23,833 nucleotides of DNA from a virus: positions 1 to 23,833 of IMG/VR virus record IMGVR_UViG_3300032893_000272; one strand, 5' to 3'. The translations under genes and the position numbers were made by a program. Below, in pieces: positions 4,655 to 12,547 of this stretch. Numbering within the stretch: the first letter of the stretch is position 1; every line of letters starts with the position of its first letter. The notes beneath the pieces were generated by a model that worked only from the letters and a program-made list of their open reading frames with translations, was not told the origin of the DNA and did not search any database.

Positions 4655-6075
4655 GCATGCTAAAAAATGCGAGCTTCGTTGCAGCGATCGTAGTGGCGCT
4701 TTGCCAGCCGGCGCTGGCGCAGATCAACACGGGCGGCGCGGGCTCGCGAATCAGCTATCGCAATCCCGCGCTCTACAACGGCGGCTATGCGATCGCCGTC
4801 ACCGGCGTGATGGTCTACGACAGCAAGACCGGGACGTATGGCGCTATCACAGCGGGCCTGGGCGCGGGATTCAACCCATTGTGGAATTCGGTATGCAATG
4901 GCGTGAACCCGAATGGCGTCAACGGGCCATCCAAGATCGACTCACCGGCCGCGTCGAATCCGCGATGCTCGCCGCAGCCCGCCTCGGCCTCGGTCGATGC
5001 GTGCGTTTCGGGCGTGACGTATGAGCAGGCGGCCCCGGTCCTGACTGCCGGCAACGGCTGCGGCAGCGGACCAAATACTGCAAACGATGTAACGGTCGTC
5101 ATGCCCGAGAGCGCCTACACGCTCGCGCTCAATAATCCGGCCGAATGGTCTCAGATTCCGAGTGGGCTGACTTCAAATTCGTTCGCATCTATTCCCGCGT
5201 ATGGCGCGACGGATGACGCACTAATCGGCTTTTTCAAATCGTTTCCCAATGGGGGCCAGTACGCGCACGGGGATGAAGGGATCGGCACGCTGACTCATGT
5301 GTACATGGGGCCGACGATCCTCGGCGTGACGGCCAATACCTGCACATTCCAAGGTCCATCGGCATATAGTTCGAATCTCTACGCTCACGCGAGCAATCCC
5401 TTTACTCTCTCGGGGACGATTGTTGATCTGTCTAGCTCTTGCGGCAGCTTCGTGAATGCCAACACGGCAGCGATGAATGGCTTGGTCGAGGTAACGTGGG
5501 ATAATGCCCCATCGGCATCGGACGAAGGTACGGGAATTTTTCACTACGATCATTGTGGGAATTCCAGCACGCAGACGAATTTCTTGGTTGGCTTTTTGGA
5601 AGCCATCTCTGTCTCGAATCCGACTACAACCTACATGGTCGATGCTAACGGCGCGTTCGCTTCGCTCAATTCTTCCGCGTCTATCACATACCAATGGAAT
5701 CACGGCGGAACGGTTAGCTCCGGCGTGGCGCACAATTGGAGCATCGTGCCGTCCACGGGATGCAACACGCCGCCGAGCGGCGAGGGCGCGGGGCCGCTAC
5801 AACGTACTTCGTTTCAGGCCGAGGCCGGGAAGATGGGCGGGATATTGGACTTGACCGATGGCGAGCAACGGATCGACAGCGACGCGATCGATGTGCGAAC
5901 AAATCCGCCGACGCATATTCTCGGGGTCTACGACCGATGCGGCGGAACGGATCGAGTTAACCCGGCGCTGGAGCGCAAAGTGGTCGACTTCATGTCGAAT
6001 CGGACGACGGCCTATCTGAAATTCCGGCCGGCGCCGATGGCGTCCACGAACCCAGGACATTTTTGCCATGATTGA
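4651..6075 (+). CDS. Large secreted protein with Sec signal peptide, 474 aa
   Basis: The N-terminus is a textbook Sec signal: MLKNAS, a hydrophobic core (FVAAIVVALC), then a cleavage site at Ala-Leu-Ala|Gln near residue 24. The mature part is rich in Asn, Ser, Gly and Thr, with many cysteines (e.g. SVCNG, NGCGSG, SSSCGS, DHCGNS, DRCGGT), as in disulfide-stabilised exported proteins. It has no transmembrane anchor and no catalytic motif I recognise. Two ATGs compete; the one at 4657 fits the GAAGGA site better (about 8 bases) than 4651. A phage gene upstream of terminase coding a large exported protein is unusual. An adhesin, exclusion factor or spike-like protein is possible. Confidence 0.7.
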   Translation: MSMLKNASFVAAIVVALCQPALAQINTGGAGSRISYRNPALYNGGYAIAVTGVMVYDSKTGTYGAITAGLGAGFNPLWNSVCNGVNPNGVNGPSKIDSPAASNPRCSPQPASASVDACVSGVTYEQAAPVLTAGNGCGSGPNTANDVTVVMPESAYTLALNNPAEWSQIPSGLTSNSFASIPAYGATDDALIGFFKSFPNGGQYAHGDEGIGTLTHVYMGPTILGVTANTCTFQGPSAYSSNLYAHASNPFTLSGTIVDLSSSCGSFVNANTAAMNGLVEVTWDNAPSASDEGTGIFHYDHCGNSSTQTNFLVGFLEAISVSNPTTTYMVDANGAFASLNSSASITYQWNHGGTVSSGVAHNWSIVPSTGCNTPPSGEGAGPLQRTSFQAEAGKMGGILDLTDGEQRIDSDAIDVRTNPPTHILGVYDRCGGTDRVNPALERKVVDFMSNRTTAYLKFRPAPMASTNPGHFCHD

Positions 6076-6361
6076 TATTGCGGCGTTGCGGAAGCGGGTT
6101 GAGTGGTGCCATCCGACAATCGTAATGGACGTTGGTGAGATGCGCGAACTGCTGGACGAGATCGAGCGGCTGCGCGGCGACGATGAGCCGTCCAAAGAGG
6201 AGTTTGCCGTTCGTATTGTTACGCGGCGCATCGCGGAGCTTGAGGCTGCGTTGCGGGAGATTAGACGCATGGCCGACGGTGCAATCTCTGCCGAAGCGCA
6301 GGAAACGGCGCTGAATCTCATATGTGGAATCGCCCGCGCCGCATTGGAGAAGAAGCCATGA
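6068..6361 (+). CDS. Small coiled-coil protein, 97 aa
   Basis: Almost wholly helical and highly charged (MRELLDEIERLRGDDEPSKEEF; RIAELEAALREIRRMADG), suggesting a dimeric coiled coil. It overlaps the upstream secreted-protein gene by 8 bases, with AGGA about ten bases before the ATG, and overlaps the next start by 4 bases. Similar small coiled-coil ORFs are widespread in phage genomes and mostly uncharacterised. No specific family is claimed. Confidence 0.65.
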   Translation: MIDIAALRKRVEWCHPTIVMDVGEMRELLDEIERLRGDDEPSKEEFAVRIVTRRIAELEAALREIRRMADGAISAEAQETALNLICGIARAALEKKP

Positions 6362-6420
6362 CGATCTTCTGCTACCGCTGCGGGCGCGTGGTGCAATTCC
6401 CGCATGAGCACAAGGGATGA
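6358..6420 (+). CDS. 20-aa CxxC...HxH zinc-finger micropeptide
   Basis: This ORF is only 21 codons long, but it starts and ends in ATGA overlaps with its neighbours (stop of the 97-aa gene, start of the cupin). GGAG lies 8 bases before its ATG. The peptide has Cys5-x2-Cys8 and His16-x-His18 (FCYRCGRVV, then PHEH), enough ligands for one zinc ion in a minimal knuckle. The perfect double coupling and ligand pattern argue for real translation. A coupling-only ORF that just threads ribosomes to the cupin gene is the alternative. Confidence 0.5.
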   Translation: MTIFCYRCGRVVQFPHEHKG

Positions 6421-6845
6421 TTCATTCTATCCTCAATGCGCTGTTCGGCAAGGCCGAAGAAATCAACGGACACGAACGATGCCCGACGTATTTATATAGA
6501 TGGCCGATTTTCAAGATGCGCTCGGGGGTTGCGGCTTATATACATCATTTCGTCGCCGACGATTGGTCGCTCGATCTGCACGATCATCCCAAGCGGTTTG
6601 TGACAATAGGCCTGAGGGGCGCCTACTACGAAGAAGGCCCAATAGGTGGTCGCTGGTATCGCGCGCCGTGGATTCGCACTTTTCCAGCAACGCACATGCA
6701 CCGAATTAAAGTTCCATCACAAGGCTGTTGGACTCTGGTATTCGTCGGACGTACTCGGCGCGCATGGGGTTTTTGGCAAGGCGTCCATTGGATTCCTTGG
6801 ATTGAATATGTCGAAGGCGACGAGGCTCGTAAATCATGCCCCTGA
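6417..6845 (+). CDS. Cupin-fold protein, 142 aa
   Basis: The sequence carries cupin-type metal ligands: His55-x-His57 in DLHDHP, a following Gly-rich turn and Glu72 (GAYYEEGP), then His93/His95 in ATHMHRI. It ends with the aromatic strand motif RRAWGFW seen in small cupin-like proteins of phages and bacteria. Cupins bind Fe, Mn or Zn and act as dioxygenases, isomerases or sugar/ligand sensors; the substrate here cannot be told. The start overlaps the micropeptide's stop (ATGA), and the stop lies 10 bases inside the terminase gene. Confidence is in the fold, not the reaction. Confidence 0.65.
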   Translation: MIHSILNALFGKAEEINGHERCPTYLYRWPIFKMRSGVAAYIHHFVADDWSLDLHDHPKRFVTIGLRGAYYEEGPIGGRWYRAPWIRTFPATHMHRIKVPSQGCWTLVFVGRTRRAWGFWQGVHWIPWIEYVEGDEARKSCP

Positions 6846-8422
6846 CGCCTCAAGAGCTACGGGCCGCCATCCGCGAAGACTATAATTTATTCTTTGCGAC
6901 GATGAATCCGCGTCTCAAGCTGGCGCGGTTCCAGCGCGAGATTGTCATGCCGGCGATCACGCGATTCGAAAAAGGCGAATGGTCACGCCTCGCGATTCTG
7001 CTGCCACCTAATCACGGCAAGACGACAGCGATCACGATCCCGATGCCTATGTTTCGCATGGGCAATCAGCCGGACAAGACCGTAATGCTCTTGTCCTATT
7101 CGAATCAACTCGCCGAGGACTTCGGCGAGAAGATAAAGACCGGCGTCAAGAGCAAGGCGTTCAGGTCAGTCTTTCCGAACTTCCGGCTGCGCATGGGCGC
7201 ACAGAGCAAGAAATTCTTTCGAACAGAAGAAGGCGGGTCGTTCTATGCCATCGGCCTCGGCGGTACGGTCGAGGGCAAGCGCGCGGACCTGCTTCTGATG
7301 GACGATCCGATCCAGAATATGCAGGAGGCCATGTCCGCGCCTCGAATGTCGAATCTCTATACGAATTTCGAGGCGGTCGTGAAGACCCGTCTCAATGAAA
7401 ACGGGCAGATTCTTCTGATAACTACCCGATGGTGTCTCAACGATTTTGTCGATCGCGTCATGGAGAAAGAGGGCGAGTTTTGGAAAATCCTCGCTCTGCC
7501 GGCCCAGATGGACAGTGGAGAATATCTGTGGCCCGAGCGTTTCCCGCCCGAGCACTACGAGAGCCACAAGCTGAATCAATCGCTCTGGAATGCCAAGTTC
7601 ATGCAGGCGCCCGAGCGCGGACAAGGGCCGTGGTTTGCCTCGCGTAACTGGATTCTTTGGTACGACAAGCCGCTTAGGCCGGGCAAATATAATACATACA
7701 TTCTGGTCGACCCGGCGCTGCGCAAAGAGGCCACCAGCGACCGAACGTCCATCATGGTCATCTGTACCGTGCCGGCCATTCCGCCATCTCACGACCCCGG
7801 TTTCATCCTGGCCGATTGGACATTGGACAGGCTCGACCCCGGTGAGCGGCAGGCCGAAATCATCCGGCTTATCAAAAAATGGAAGCCTCTCAAGGTCGGG
7901 TACGAAGAAGTCGGCCTCGGGTCGGATTCCTATCACCTGAAAAATGCCATGCTTGAGGCCCGGCTGGATACCTCGGTTATTCCATTGGGCAGGTCCGGGC
8001 CGTCGCATGGGCAATCAAAAGAGAATCGCATCGGGAATCTTGTTCCGGTATTTCGCAAGGGTCAGATTGTCATGCCGCGCCGGCATCTGGTGCGTCTCAA
8101 AAACGGCGAGACGATGGATTTAATCCGGTATTTCCTTGAGGAAGAATATGATCGGTACGCCGGGAAGCGTACAACTAGACACGACGACGCGCTGGATTGC
8201 TTGAGCCGGATTCTGGAACCCGAGATGTATTTCGACCATAGCGTACCGGGGCGCAAAGAGAAGTCGACGTATTACGAGCCGCAAGGCTCCTGGGTTGTGA
8301 ATTACGCTTTCGGGATGGGGCGCATCAATGACCGAGTACATGCGAAACTGGTTTCGGAAAGCCGCCGAGAAATGGGATGCGGAAGTGGCCGTCGGCGCAA
8401 CCCGCGTTTGCCAGAAATGTAA
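6836..8422 (+). CDS. terL: Terminase large subunit (ATPase and nuclease)
   Basis: The motor that cuts and pumps DNA into the procapsid through the portal. Visible motifs: Walker A LPPNHGKT (residues 56-63), Walker B LLLMDDP (152-158), coupling motif ITTRW (195-199), and RNase H-like nuclease acidic residues Asp292 (ILVDPA), Glu357 (GYEEVG) and Asp450/451 (RHDDALD). At 528 aa it has a normal length. The last ~30 residues (after GRIND) overlap the HNH gene by 95 bases and look atypical (GCGSGRRRNPRL), so this tail may be dispensable. The start overlaps the cupin stop. Confidence 0.95.
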   Translation: MPLTPQELRAAIREDYNLFFATMNPRLKLARFQREIVMPAITRFEKGEWSRLAILLPPNHGKTTAITIPMPMFRMGNQPDKTVMLLSYSNQLAEDFGEKIKTGVKSKAFRSVFPNFRLRMGAQSKKFFRTEEGGSFYAIGLGGTVEGKRADLLLMDDPIQNMQEAMSAPRMSNLYTNFEAVVKTRLNENGQILLITTRWCLNDFVDRVMEKEGEFWKILALPAQMDSGEYLWPERFPPEHYESHKLNQSLWNAKFMQAPERGQGPWFASRNWILWYDKPLRPGKYNTYILVDPALRKEATSDRTSIMVICTVPAIPPSHDPGFILADWTLDRLDPGERQAEIIRLIKKWKPLKVGYEEVGLGSDSYHLKNAMLEARLDTSVIPLGRSGPSHGQSKENRIGNLVPVFRKGQIVMPRRHLVRLKNGETMDLIRYFLEEEYDRYAGKRTTRHDDALDCLSRILEPEMYFDHSVPGRKEKSTYYEPQGSWVVNYAFGMGRINDRVHAKLVSESRREMGCGSGRRRNPRLPEM

Positions 8423-8867
8423 AATGGAAAAGCCGACCGTCGAATTTTATCCTGCCATCACGCGGCGTTGCCGGGAATGCCATTGTGCCGCTACTCGCGC
8501 ATGGTCCGGCCGAAATAAACCAAAGATGGCCGGCTACGCCCGACAATGGCGTCGGCGCCATGCCATGCGCCACAAGGAACAATACACGCGCTGGAGGGAG
8601 GCGAATCGCGAGCGTCTTCTTTTAGCAAAAGTGGAATATGAATCTCGCCGCCGTGCGCGGACGGCAATCGCTTTGCCCGCATCGGGGATTCTCGGTCGCA
8701 TCGCGATATTCGGCGGCCTGTGTTGGCTTTGCGGAGCGCCATGGGAACAGATCGATCACGTCAAGCCGCTGAGTAAGGGCGGCGCGCATCTGCTCGCTAA
8801 TCTTCGGCCAATTTGTCAAAAATGCAACCGGCGCAAGAGCAATCTGTGGCCGGTCGTAAATTACTAG
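8328..8867 (+). CDS. HNH endonuclease with extra zinc knuckles, 179 aa
   Basis: The C-terminal HNH/His-Me finger shows CWLC (Cys132, Cys135), IDHVKPLSKGG (catalytic His144), N158 in LLANLRPICQKCN, and Cys163/Cys166, a complete zinc-stabilised HNH. The N-terminus has a second Cys4 set (CQKC 28-31, CREC 48-51), joined by a very basic helical linker. HNH proteins beside terminases are known to act in cos/pac cleavage during packaging in many phages. A free-standing homing role is the alternative. It overlaps the terminase 3' end by 95 bases and has a GGGG site upstream. Confidence 0.88.
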   Translation: MTEYMRNWFRKAAEKWDAEVAVGATRVCQKCKMEKPTVEFYPAITRRCRECHCAATRAWSGRNKPKMAGYARQWRRRHAMRHKEQYTRWREANRERLLLAKVEYESRRRARTAIALPASGILGRIAIFGGLCWLCGAPWEQIDHVKPLSKGGAHLLANLRPICQKCNRRKSNLWPVVNY

Positions 8868-8878
8868 GAGGGGTCAAA

Positions 8879-9124
8879 ATGGGAGAAGGAAAATTCAGCA
8901 GCTACGATCAACCGGCAGCAGCAATGCCATCAACGATGCCCGACAATCGTCTGGGGCACATCGAACCGCCGAGGCCCGTTTCTATGCTGGATCGAATCGG
9001 TCAGCTAGAAAAGGAAATCGCAATTTTCGGAGACCGATTTGCCAACTTCGAGCGTGAAACAGTCAGCCAAATCAGGATACTTAGGCAGATCGTGGAGCAA
9101 GCGGTAGGAATTGCGTTGCCATGA
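8879..9124 (+). CDS. Small coiled-coil hypothetical protein, 81 aa
   Basis: The ATG at 8879 has a canonical AGGAGGGG site (TAGGAGGGGTCAAAATG) and follows the HNH stop by 11 bases, so upstream starts in the frame were discarded. After a Pro-rich flexible start, residues 40-80 form a probable coiled coil (MLDRIGQLEKEIAIFGDRFANFERETVSQIRILRQIVEQAV). The stop overlaps the next ATG. Function unknown; a helical assembly or scaffolding partner is possible. Confidence 0.7.
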   Translation: MGEGKFSSYDQPAAAMPSTMPDNRLGHIEPPRPVSMLDRIGQLEKEIAIFGDRFANFERETVSQIRILRQIVEQAVGIALP

Positions 9125-9318
9125 GGCAATTCCATCTACTGCGCGAAGAAGACGTGAGCGGCGTAAGCGGGACCGGCATTGTGGCCGAAGGCGTTGAATT
9201 CGAGAGCGGCAAGGTCGTAATAAGCTGGCTCGTTCCGCCGTTCAGCATGTCGATTCACAACAGCATGGAAGCCGCGCGAAACGTCCACGGCCATGAGGGG
9301 AAGACCAAATTCGTATGA
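9121..9318 (+). CDS. Small conserved-type hypothetical protein, 65 aa
   Basis: The layout RxFHLLREEDVSGVSGTGIVAEGVEFESGKVVISWL...S..EAARNVHGHEGKT resembles a compact beta-rich family found in many phage and actinobacterial genomes (FHL.R.EDVSGVSGTG.VAEGV.F..G.....W). I recall this pattern but could not check it. The function is undescribed to my knowledge. ATGA overlaps at both ends place it tightly in the operon. Confidence 0.75.
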   Translation: MRQFHLLREEDVSGVSGTGIVAEGVEFESGKVVISWLVPPFSMSIHNSMEAARNVHGHEGKTKFV

Positions 9319-9524
9319 ACGGCCGGGATAAATCAATCGCGCATCGCGCGGAAATCGAACAGCAGCTACGGGCGCAGCGCGACGCGGCTGATTATCTGGC
9401 GAGCGTGCCAACTCGCGTGTCGATGGTCAATCAGATTCAGCAGAAGAATCTGAGCCCGCGCGACCTGGAGAAGATTCGCGCGGCGGAACGGAAGCGGCAT
9501 AGACGGAGAAATCGAGGCTGGTGA
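9315..9524 (+). CDS. Small basic helical protein, 69 aa
   Basis: Helical with strong charge alternation (AHRAEIEQQLRAQRDAADYL) and a very basic C-terminus (AAERKRHRRRNRGW) that could bind nucleic acid. It overlaps both neighbours by four bases (ATGA upstream, GTGA downstream). No family is recognised. Position between HNH and portal suggests a packaging or head-assembly accessory, by context only. Confidence 0.65.
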   Translation: MNGRDKSIAHRAEIEQQLRAQRDAADYLASVPTRVSMVNQIQQKNLSPRDLEKIRAAERKRHRRRNRGW

Positions 9525-9745
9525 CGAACCCTATACCCAAAAGAGGCAGCGATGCTTGCGTGAGGGCGATCGCCATGCAAGCGGAGCCGAAGCAATCGCC
9601 TACACCGGGGAGCTTTGCGGGGCTGAAAAACCGGGAAGAGGTAATAGCTAAACCCCGCCCTACACAATGCGAATGTGCGGCGCGTCATCAAGCATGCAAT
9701 CTCGTCCCGCGCAATCACGCTCGCTGGTGCCCGGAGTATCGCTGA
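9521..9745 (+). CDS. Cys-rich hypothetical protein, 74 aa (GTG start)
   Basis: Starts at GTG in a GTGA overlap with the previous stop. The first 45 residues look flexible. The C-terminal 25 residues contain CECAARHQAC...HARWC, five potential metal ligands or disulfides. The stop codon overlaps the ATG of the next gene (TGATG). No family is recognised. Coding is supported mainly by the perfectly phased overlaps on both sides. Confidence 0.5.
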   Translation: MTNPIPKRGSDACVRAIAMQAEPKQSPTPGSFAGLKNREEVIAKPRPTQCECAARHQACNLVPRNHARWCPEYR

Positions 9746-9996
9746 TGGGACAGCTACGCGCAGTCGAATTGAAGACATTTACCGAGAAGACGCGGGAGAC
9801 GATCGCCAAGGTTCTCGATCGCATCAACGATGGCGAGATTATCGAGAAAATTTTGATCGTGACGGCATCGAGCGTTCCCGACGATAAGGCCGTGCATTTC
9901 TATCGAACGGTCTCATCCTGCGACATGACCTGTGCCGATGAATTGTGGCTTCTCGAAAACGCGAAGTGGAAGCTGTTGAATGAGGTTAGGGGATAA
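9745..9996 (+). CDS. Hypothetical protein, 83 aa
   Basis: The ATG at 9745 overlaps the previous TGA (TGATG) and has GGAG 8 bases upstream. An earlier ATG in the frame lies inside the previous gene and was rejected. The protein looks like a mixed alpha/beta domain (AVELKTFTEKTRETIAKVLD, then IIEKILIVTASS). It is immediately followed by a GTG-started gene. No family is recognised. Confidence 0.65.
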   Translation: MGQLRAVELKTFTEKTRETIAKVLDRINDGEIIEKILIVTASSVPDDKAVHFYRTVSSCDMTCADELWLLENAKWKLLNEVRG

Positions 9997-10182
9997 GTGA
10001 AATTTAAGCCGCTCAAATTGCCGCCGCCTACGGACGCCGAGAAAGTATGGGCGTCCCCCGAAAGCTGCGCGCGTATGCAGAAGATCGCGAATCATACGCT
10101 GCGCCAATTGCTCAAAGGGACCAATTTAGAAGGGAAGCTAACAATCAGGGTGCAGCGTTGGGGAAATTCGCGCGACAATTGA
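9997..10182 (+). CDS. Hypothetical protein, 61 aa (GTG start)
   Basis: The GTG at 9997 directly follows the previous TAA and has AGGGGA just upstream (TTAGGGGATAAGTG). The protein is basic, with a Pro-rich start (KPLKLPPPTDAEKVW) and one central helix, ending in a short strand-like run (GKLTIRVQRWGN). The 3' end overlaps the next small gene by 25 bases in another frame. Function unknown. Confidence 0.6.
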   Translation: MKFKPLKLPPPTDAEKVWASPESCARMQKIANHTLRQLLKGTNLEGKLTIRVQRWGNSRDN

Positions 10183-10349
10183 AACAGCGCCAGCGCGATC
10201 GCGCGCTGGATTCTCGTCCGGGTGCCAGCGAGGCGGATACGCTGCGCCGCTTCGCGTCGCTCCTTGATCATATTCCGACCGAGGATGAATTGCGGAGAGC
10301 GTTTCGTAGGATAGCGGAGGGGGAAGATGGGTACGCTCGGACTACCTGA
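10158..10349 (+). CDS. Small helical protein, 63 aa (TTG start)
   Basis: The frame extends back to an ATG at 10047, but that would overlap the previous gene by 136 bases. The TTG at 10158 with AGGG seven bases upstream is preferred. The product is basic at the start (GKFARQLKQRQRDR), then acidic-helical (DTLRRFASLLDHIPTEDELRRAFRRIAEGEDG). It overlaps the portal start by 23 bases and carries the portal's ribosome site. Function unknown. Confidence 0.55.
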   Translation: MGKFARQLKQRQRDRALDSRPGASEADTLRRFASLLDHIPTEDELRRAFRRIAEGEDGYARTT

Positions 10350-12528
10350 CGATCTGCCGCCGGCGGATTTACTCAACTCAATGCCCGAGTTCGAGGTCGG
10401 CGAGCGCACCGGGCCGCTCATCAAGATGCCGCCGCCGCGCACCCGGCCGCCGTCGCTGGATAAAGTCCCCGGTATACAGCGGCCCCTGACGCATCTCGTC
10501 CAGTGGATGCAAAAAGAAATGCGGGACTCCAAGCCGCATGTCGAGAAATTCCGCACACAGGCGATGGAATGCTATCGGTTCATCGCGAACAAGCAGTTCC
10601 GGGATTCCGATATAACGCTGATGCAGAATCGCGGGCGCGCGCTCGCGGCCTTTAACAACGTCCAGAAATTCATGCGGTTTGTCTCGGGCATTCAACGCCG
10701 GGCGCCCCTGGCGTTGCTGTATCTGCCTCTGGTGGAAGATCGGCAGCAACAGGCCGCGTATGCCGAATATCTCACGCGGACATCGGAGTGGCAGCTAAAC
10801 GTCTCACAGGCTCGCTGGCACCACGGGCGCGTGTTCGAGGATTTGCTGATCTGCGGCATGGCGTGGTCGGACCAATTCATCGACAAGCACAAAGACCCCG
10901 GCGGCCTGCCTGGCTATAAGCGCATCTCGCCTCTAGAGATGATGTGGCCGCAATCCGGCAATCAGAATCTTGAAGGTACGCGCTGGCGTGCGCGATGCAG
11001 CAATCTCCCGGTCGACCAAGCGATGCGTCGCTGGCCGGACATGAAAAGCTATATTCAGGCGTTTACTAGCTCGGCCGACATGCAGTATCCATCTCGCGAA
11101 ATGCCGAGTGTCGTCAAATACGTCATGCCCTATATCTGGGCGGAGCCCATCAACCGCATCGCGTCTTCCGGGAAGCAGCCGAAGAAGGGCGAGGCGGCCA
11201 TCACAGAATTCCAGTGGTGGGAGGACGAGATGGGCGTCTACTTCTACGATCCGGTCCAGCAACTTGATCGCTGGCTCCCGGAGCGCGGACCAAAGAATTT
11301 TTACAAATACCGCGATAACGTCAAAGAAATGCTGAAGGCCGAGATTCAGGATTTCGACCGCGTAGAAAAGCGGACGTTTTGGAGGACTTACTTACTCGGT
11401 GATCAATACATGCTGGAGATGCCGAAGCGTCTCCCGACAGAAGACGACTTCTGCCTCAACGCCGTCACCAGCAATTGGAACGAACAGGATAAGGTCTGGT
11501 ATGGCTTTGTCCAGGCGCTGATCAATCCCCAGGAATACGCGAACAGGTATTTCAATCAGCTAATCGAGATCATCGCGTATCAGGGCAAGGGCGGCGCAGT
11601 CTATGAGTCGGATGCCGTCGACGAAGGGCAGGCCAAAGAGCTTGAGATGAGTTGGGCCAAGCCGGGCGGTTGGACGCGGCTCAAGACGGGCGCGCTGTCA
11701 CAGGGCAAGTTTCGCGAAAAGAGCGTCGGCCAAGTGCCCGACGCCGCGCTCGCCGTTCTCCAGTTTGCGACGAAATCTATGGAGAATGTCACGGGCCTGT
11801 CTCCCGAGGCGTTCGCGCAGCCATCGTCAACATCGGCATCGGGCGCCTCACAGCGCCAACGCATGTTCGCCGGTCTGCTTTTGCTGGCCTCGGAATTCGA
11901 CAACTTCGCGCAGTTCAAAAAGAAAGACGCGGAAATCGCGCTCGCGCATCTCCGGTTGCTCGCGGACGATCGGCTTGTCGCGGTCGGCGATCCAGCCGAC
12001 CCGCAAATGCTCAAGCTGATGCGGTCGCCCTTCAATACGAAGACGGAAGTCTTCATTGAAGAAACGGACATGGACCCCACGGCGCGGCAAGTATGGACGG
12101 ATCAGGTAATGCAGATCGCGCCGGCGCTGATACGCACGGGTAACTTTCTGCCGGACATTCTCGACATGCTGATGATCCCGGCGAAATTCCGCAACAAGCT
12201 GAAGCAGTCGATCGCGCAGAGCGCGCAGCAGAAACAGCAAATGGCACAGCAGGGGCTTTCGGTCGGCGGCCGGGGCAAGGCGCGATCGGTCGAGGAAATC
12301 CAGGCGCACGTTCAGGGCATGCGCCAGAAGGCCGCGCTCGACTTTGCGAAAGCACAAGCCACGATGGCCGGCATGAAACGCGACGATCTAACGGCCGTGC
12401 TCTCGGGCCTGCTTGATGCTCACAATGAGGCGAGAGCCCGGCAGCAGCACAGCATGGAGTTGGCGAAGGGCGCGCTGGACATTTTCAGCTCGGGGATGCA
12501 GCCGGCGGGCGGCGGCGCGGGGCAATAG
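10327..12528 (+). CDS. P22-type portal protein, 733 aa
   Basis: The portal is the dodecameric ring at one capsid vertex through which DNA enters and to which terminase and connector bind. Length (733 aa, against about 725 for P22 gp1) and order fit. Recognisable stretches are CYRFIANKQF near the N-terminus, the core FEDLLICGMAWSDQFID, YKRISPLEMMWPQS, and the late ATKSMENVTGLSPEAF...SASGASQRQRMFA. The C-terminus is a long Gln/Ala/Lys helix (QSAQQKQQMAQQ...), matching the barrel helices of P22-like portals. GGAGGGGGAAG immediately precedes the ATG. The family call is from recognition, not a search. Confidence 0.85.
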   Translation: MGTLGLPDDLPPADLLNSMPEFEVGERTGPLIKMPPPRTRPPSLDKVPGIQRPLTHLVQWMQKEMRDSKPHVEKFRTQAMECYRFIANKQFRDSDITLMQNRGRALAAFNNVQKFMRFVSGIQRRAPLALLYLPLVEDRQQQAAYAEYLTRTSEWQLNVSQARWHHGRVFEDLLICGMAWSDQFIDKHKDPGGLPGYKRISPLEMMWPQSGNQNLEGTRWRARCSNLPVDQAMRRWPDMKSYIQAFTSSADMQYPSREMPSVVKYVMPYIWAEPINRIASSGKQPKKGEAAITEFQWWEDEMGVYFYDPVQQLDRWLPERGPKNFYKYRDNVKEMLKAEIQDFDRVEKRTFWRTYLLGDQYMLEMPKRLPTEDDFCLNAVTSNWNEQDKVWYGFVQALINPQEYANRYFNQLIEIIAYQGKGGAVYESDAVDEGQAKELEMSWAKPGGWTRLKTGALSQGKFREKSVGQVPDAALAVLQFATKSMENVTGLSPEAFAQPSSTSASGASQRQRMFAGLLLLASEFDNFAQFKKKDAEIALAHLRLLADDRLVAVGDPADPQMLKLMRSPFNTKTEVFIEETDMDPTARQVWTDQVMQIAPALIRTGNFLPDILDMLMIPAKFRNKLKQSIAQSAQQKQQMAQQGLSVGGRGKARSVEEIQAHVQGMRQKAALDFAKAQATMAGMKRDDLTAVLSGLLDAHNEARARQQHSMELAKGALDIFSSGMQPAGGGAGQ

Positions 12529-12547
12529 CTTCTAAATCGAGGGGTCA

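Noticed and set aside
7166-8014. Minus-strand ORF of 282 aa opposite terminase
   Set aside because: Lies fully within the terminase gene, which has all expected motifs; typical antisense open frame in GC-rich DNA.
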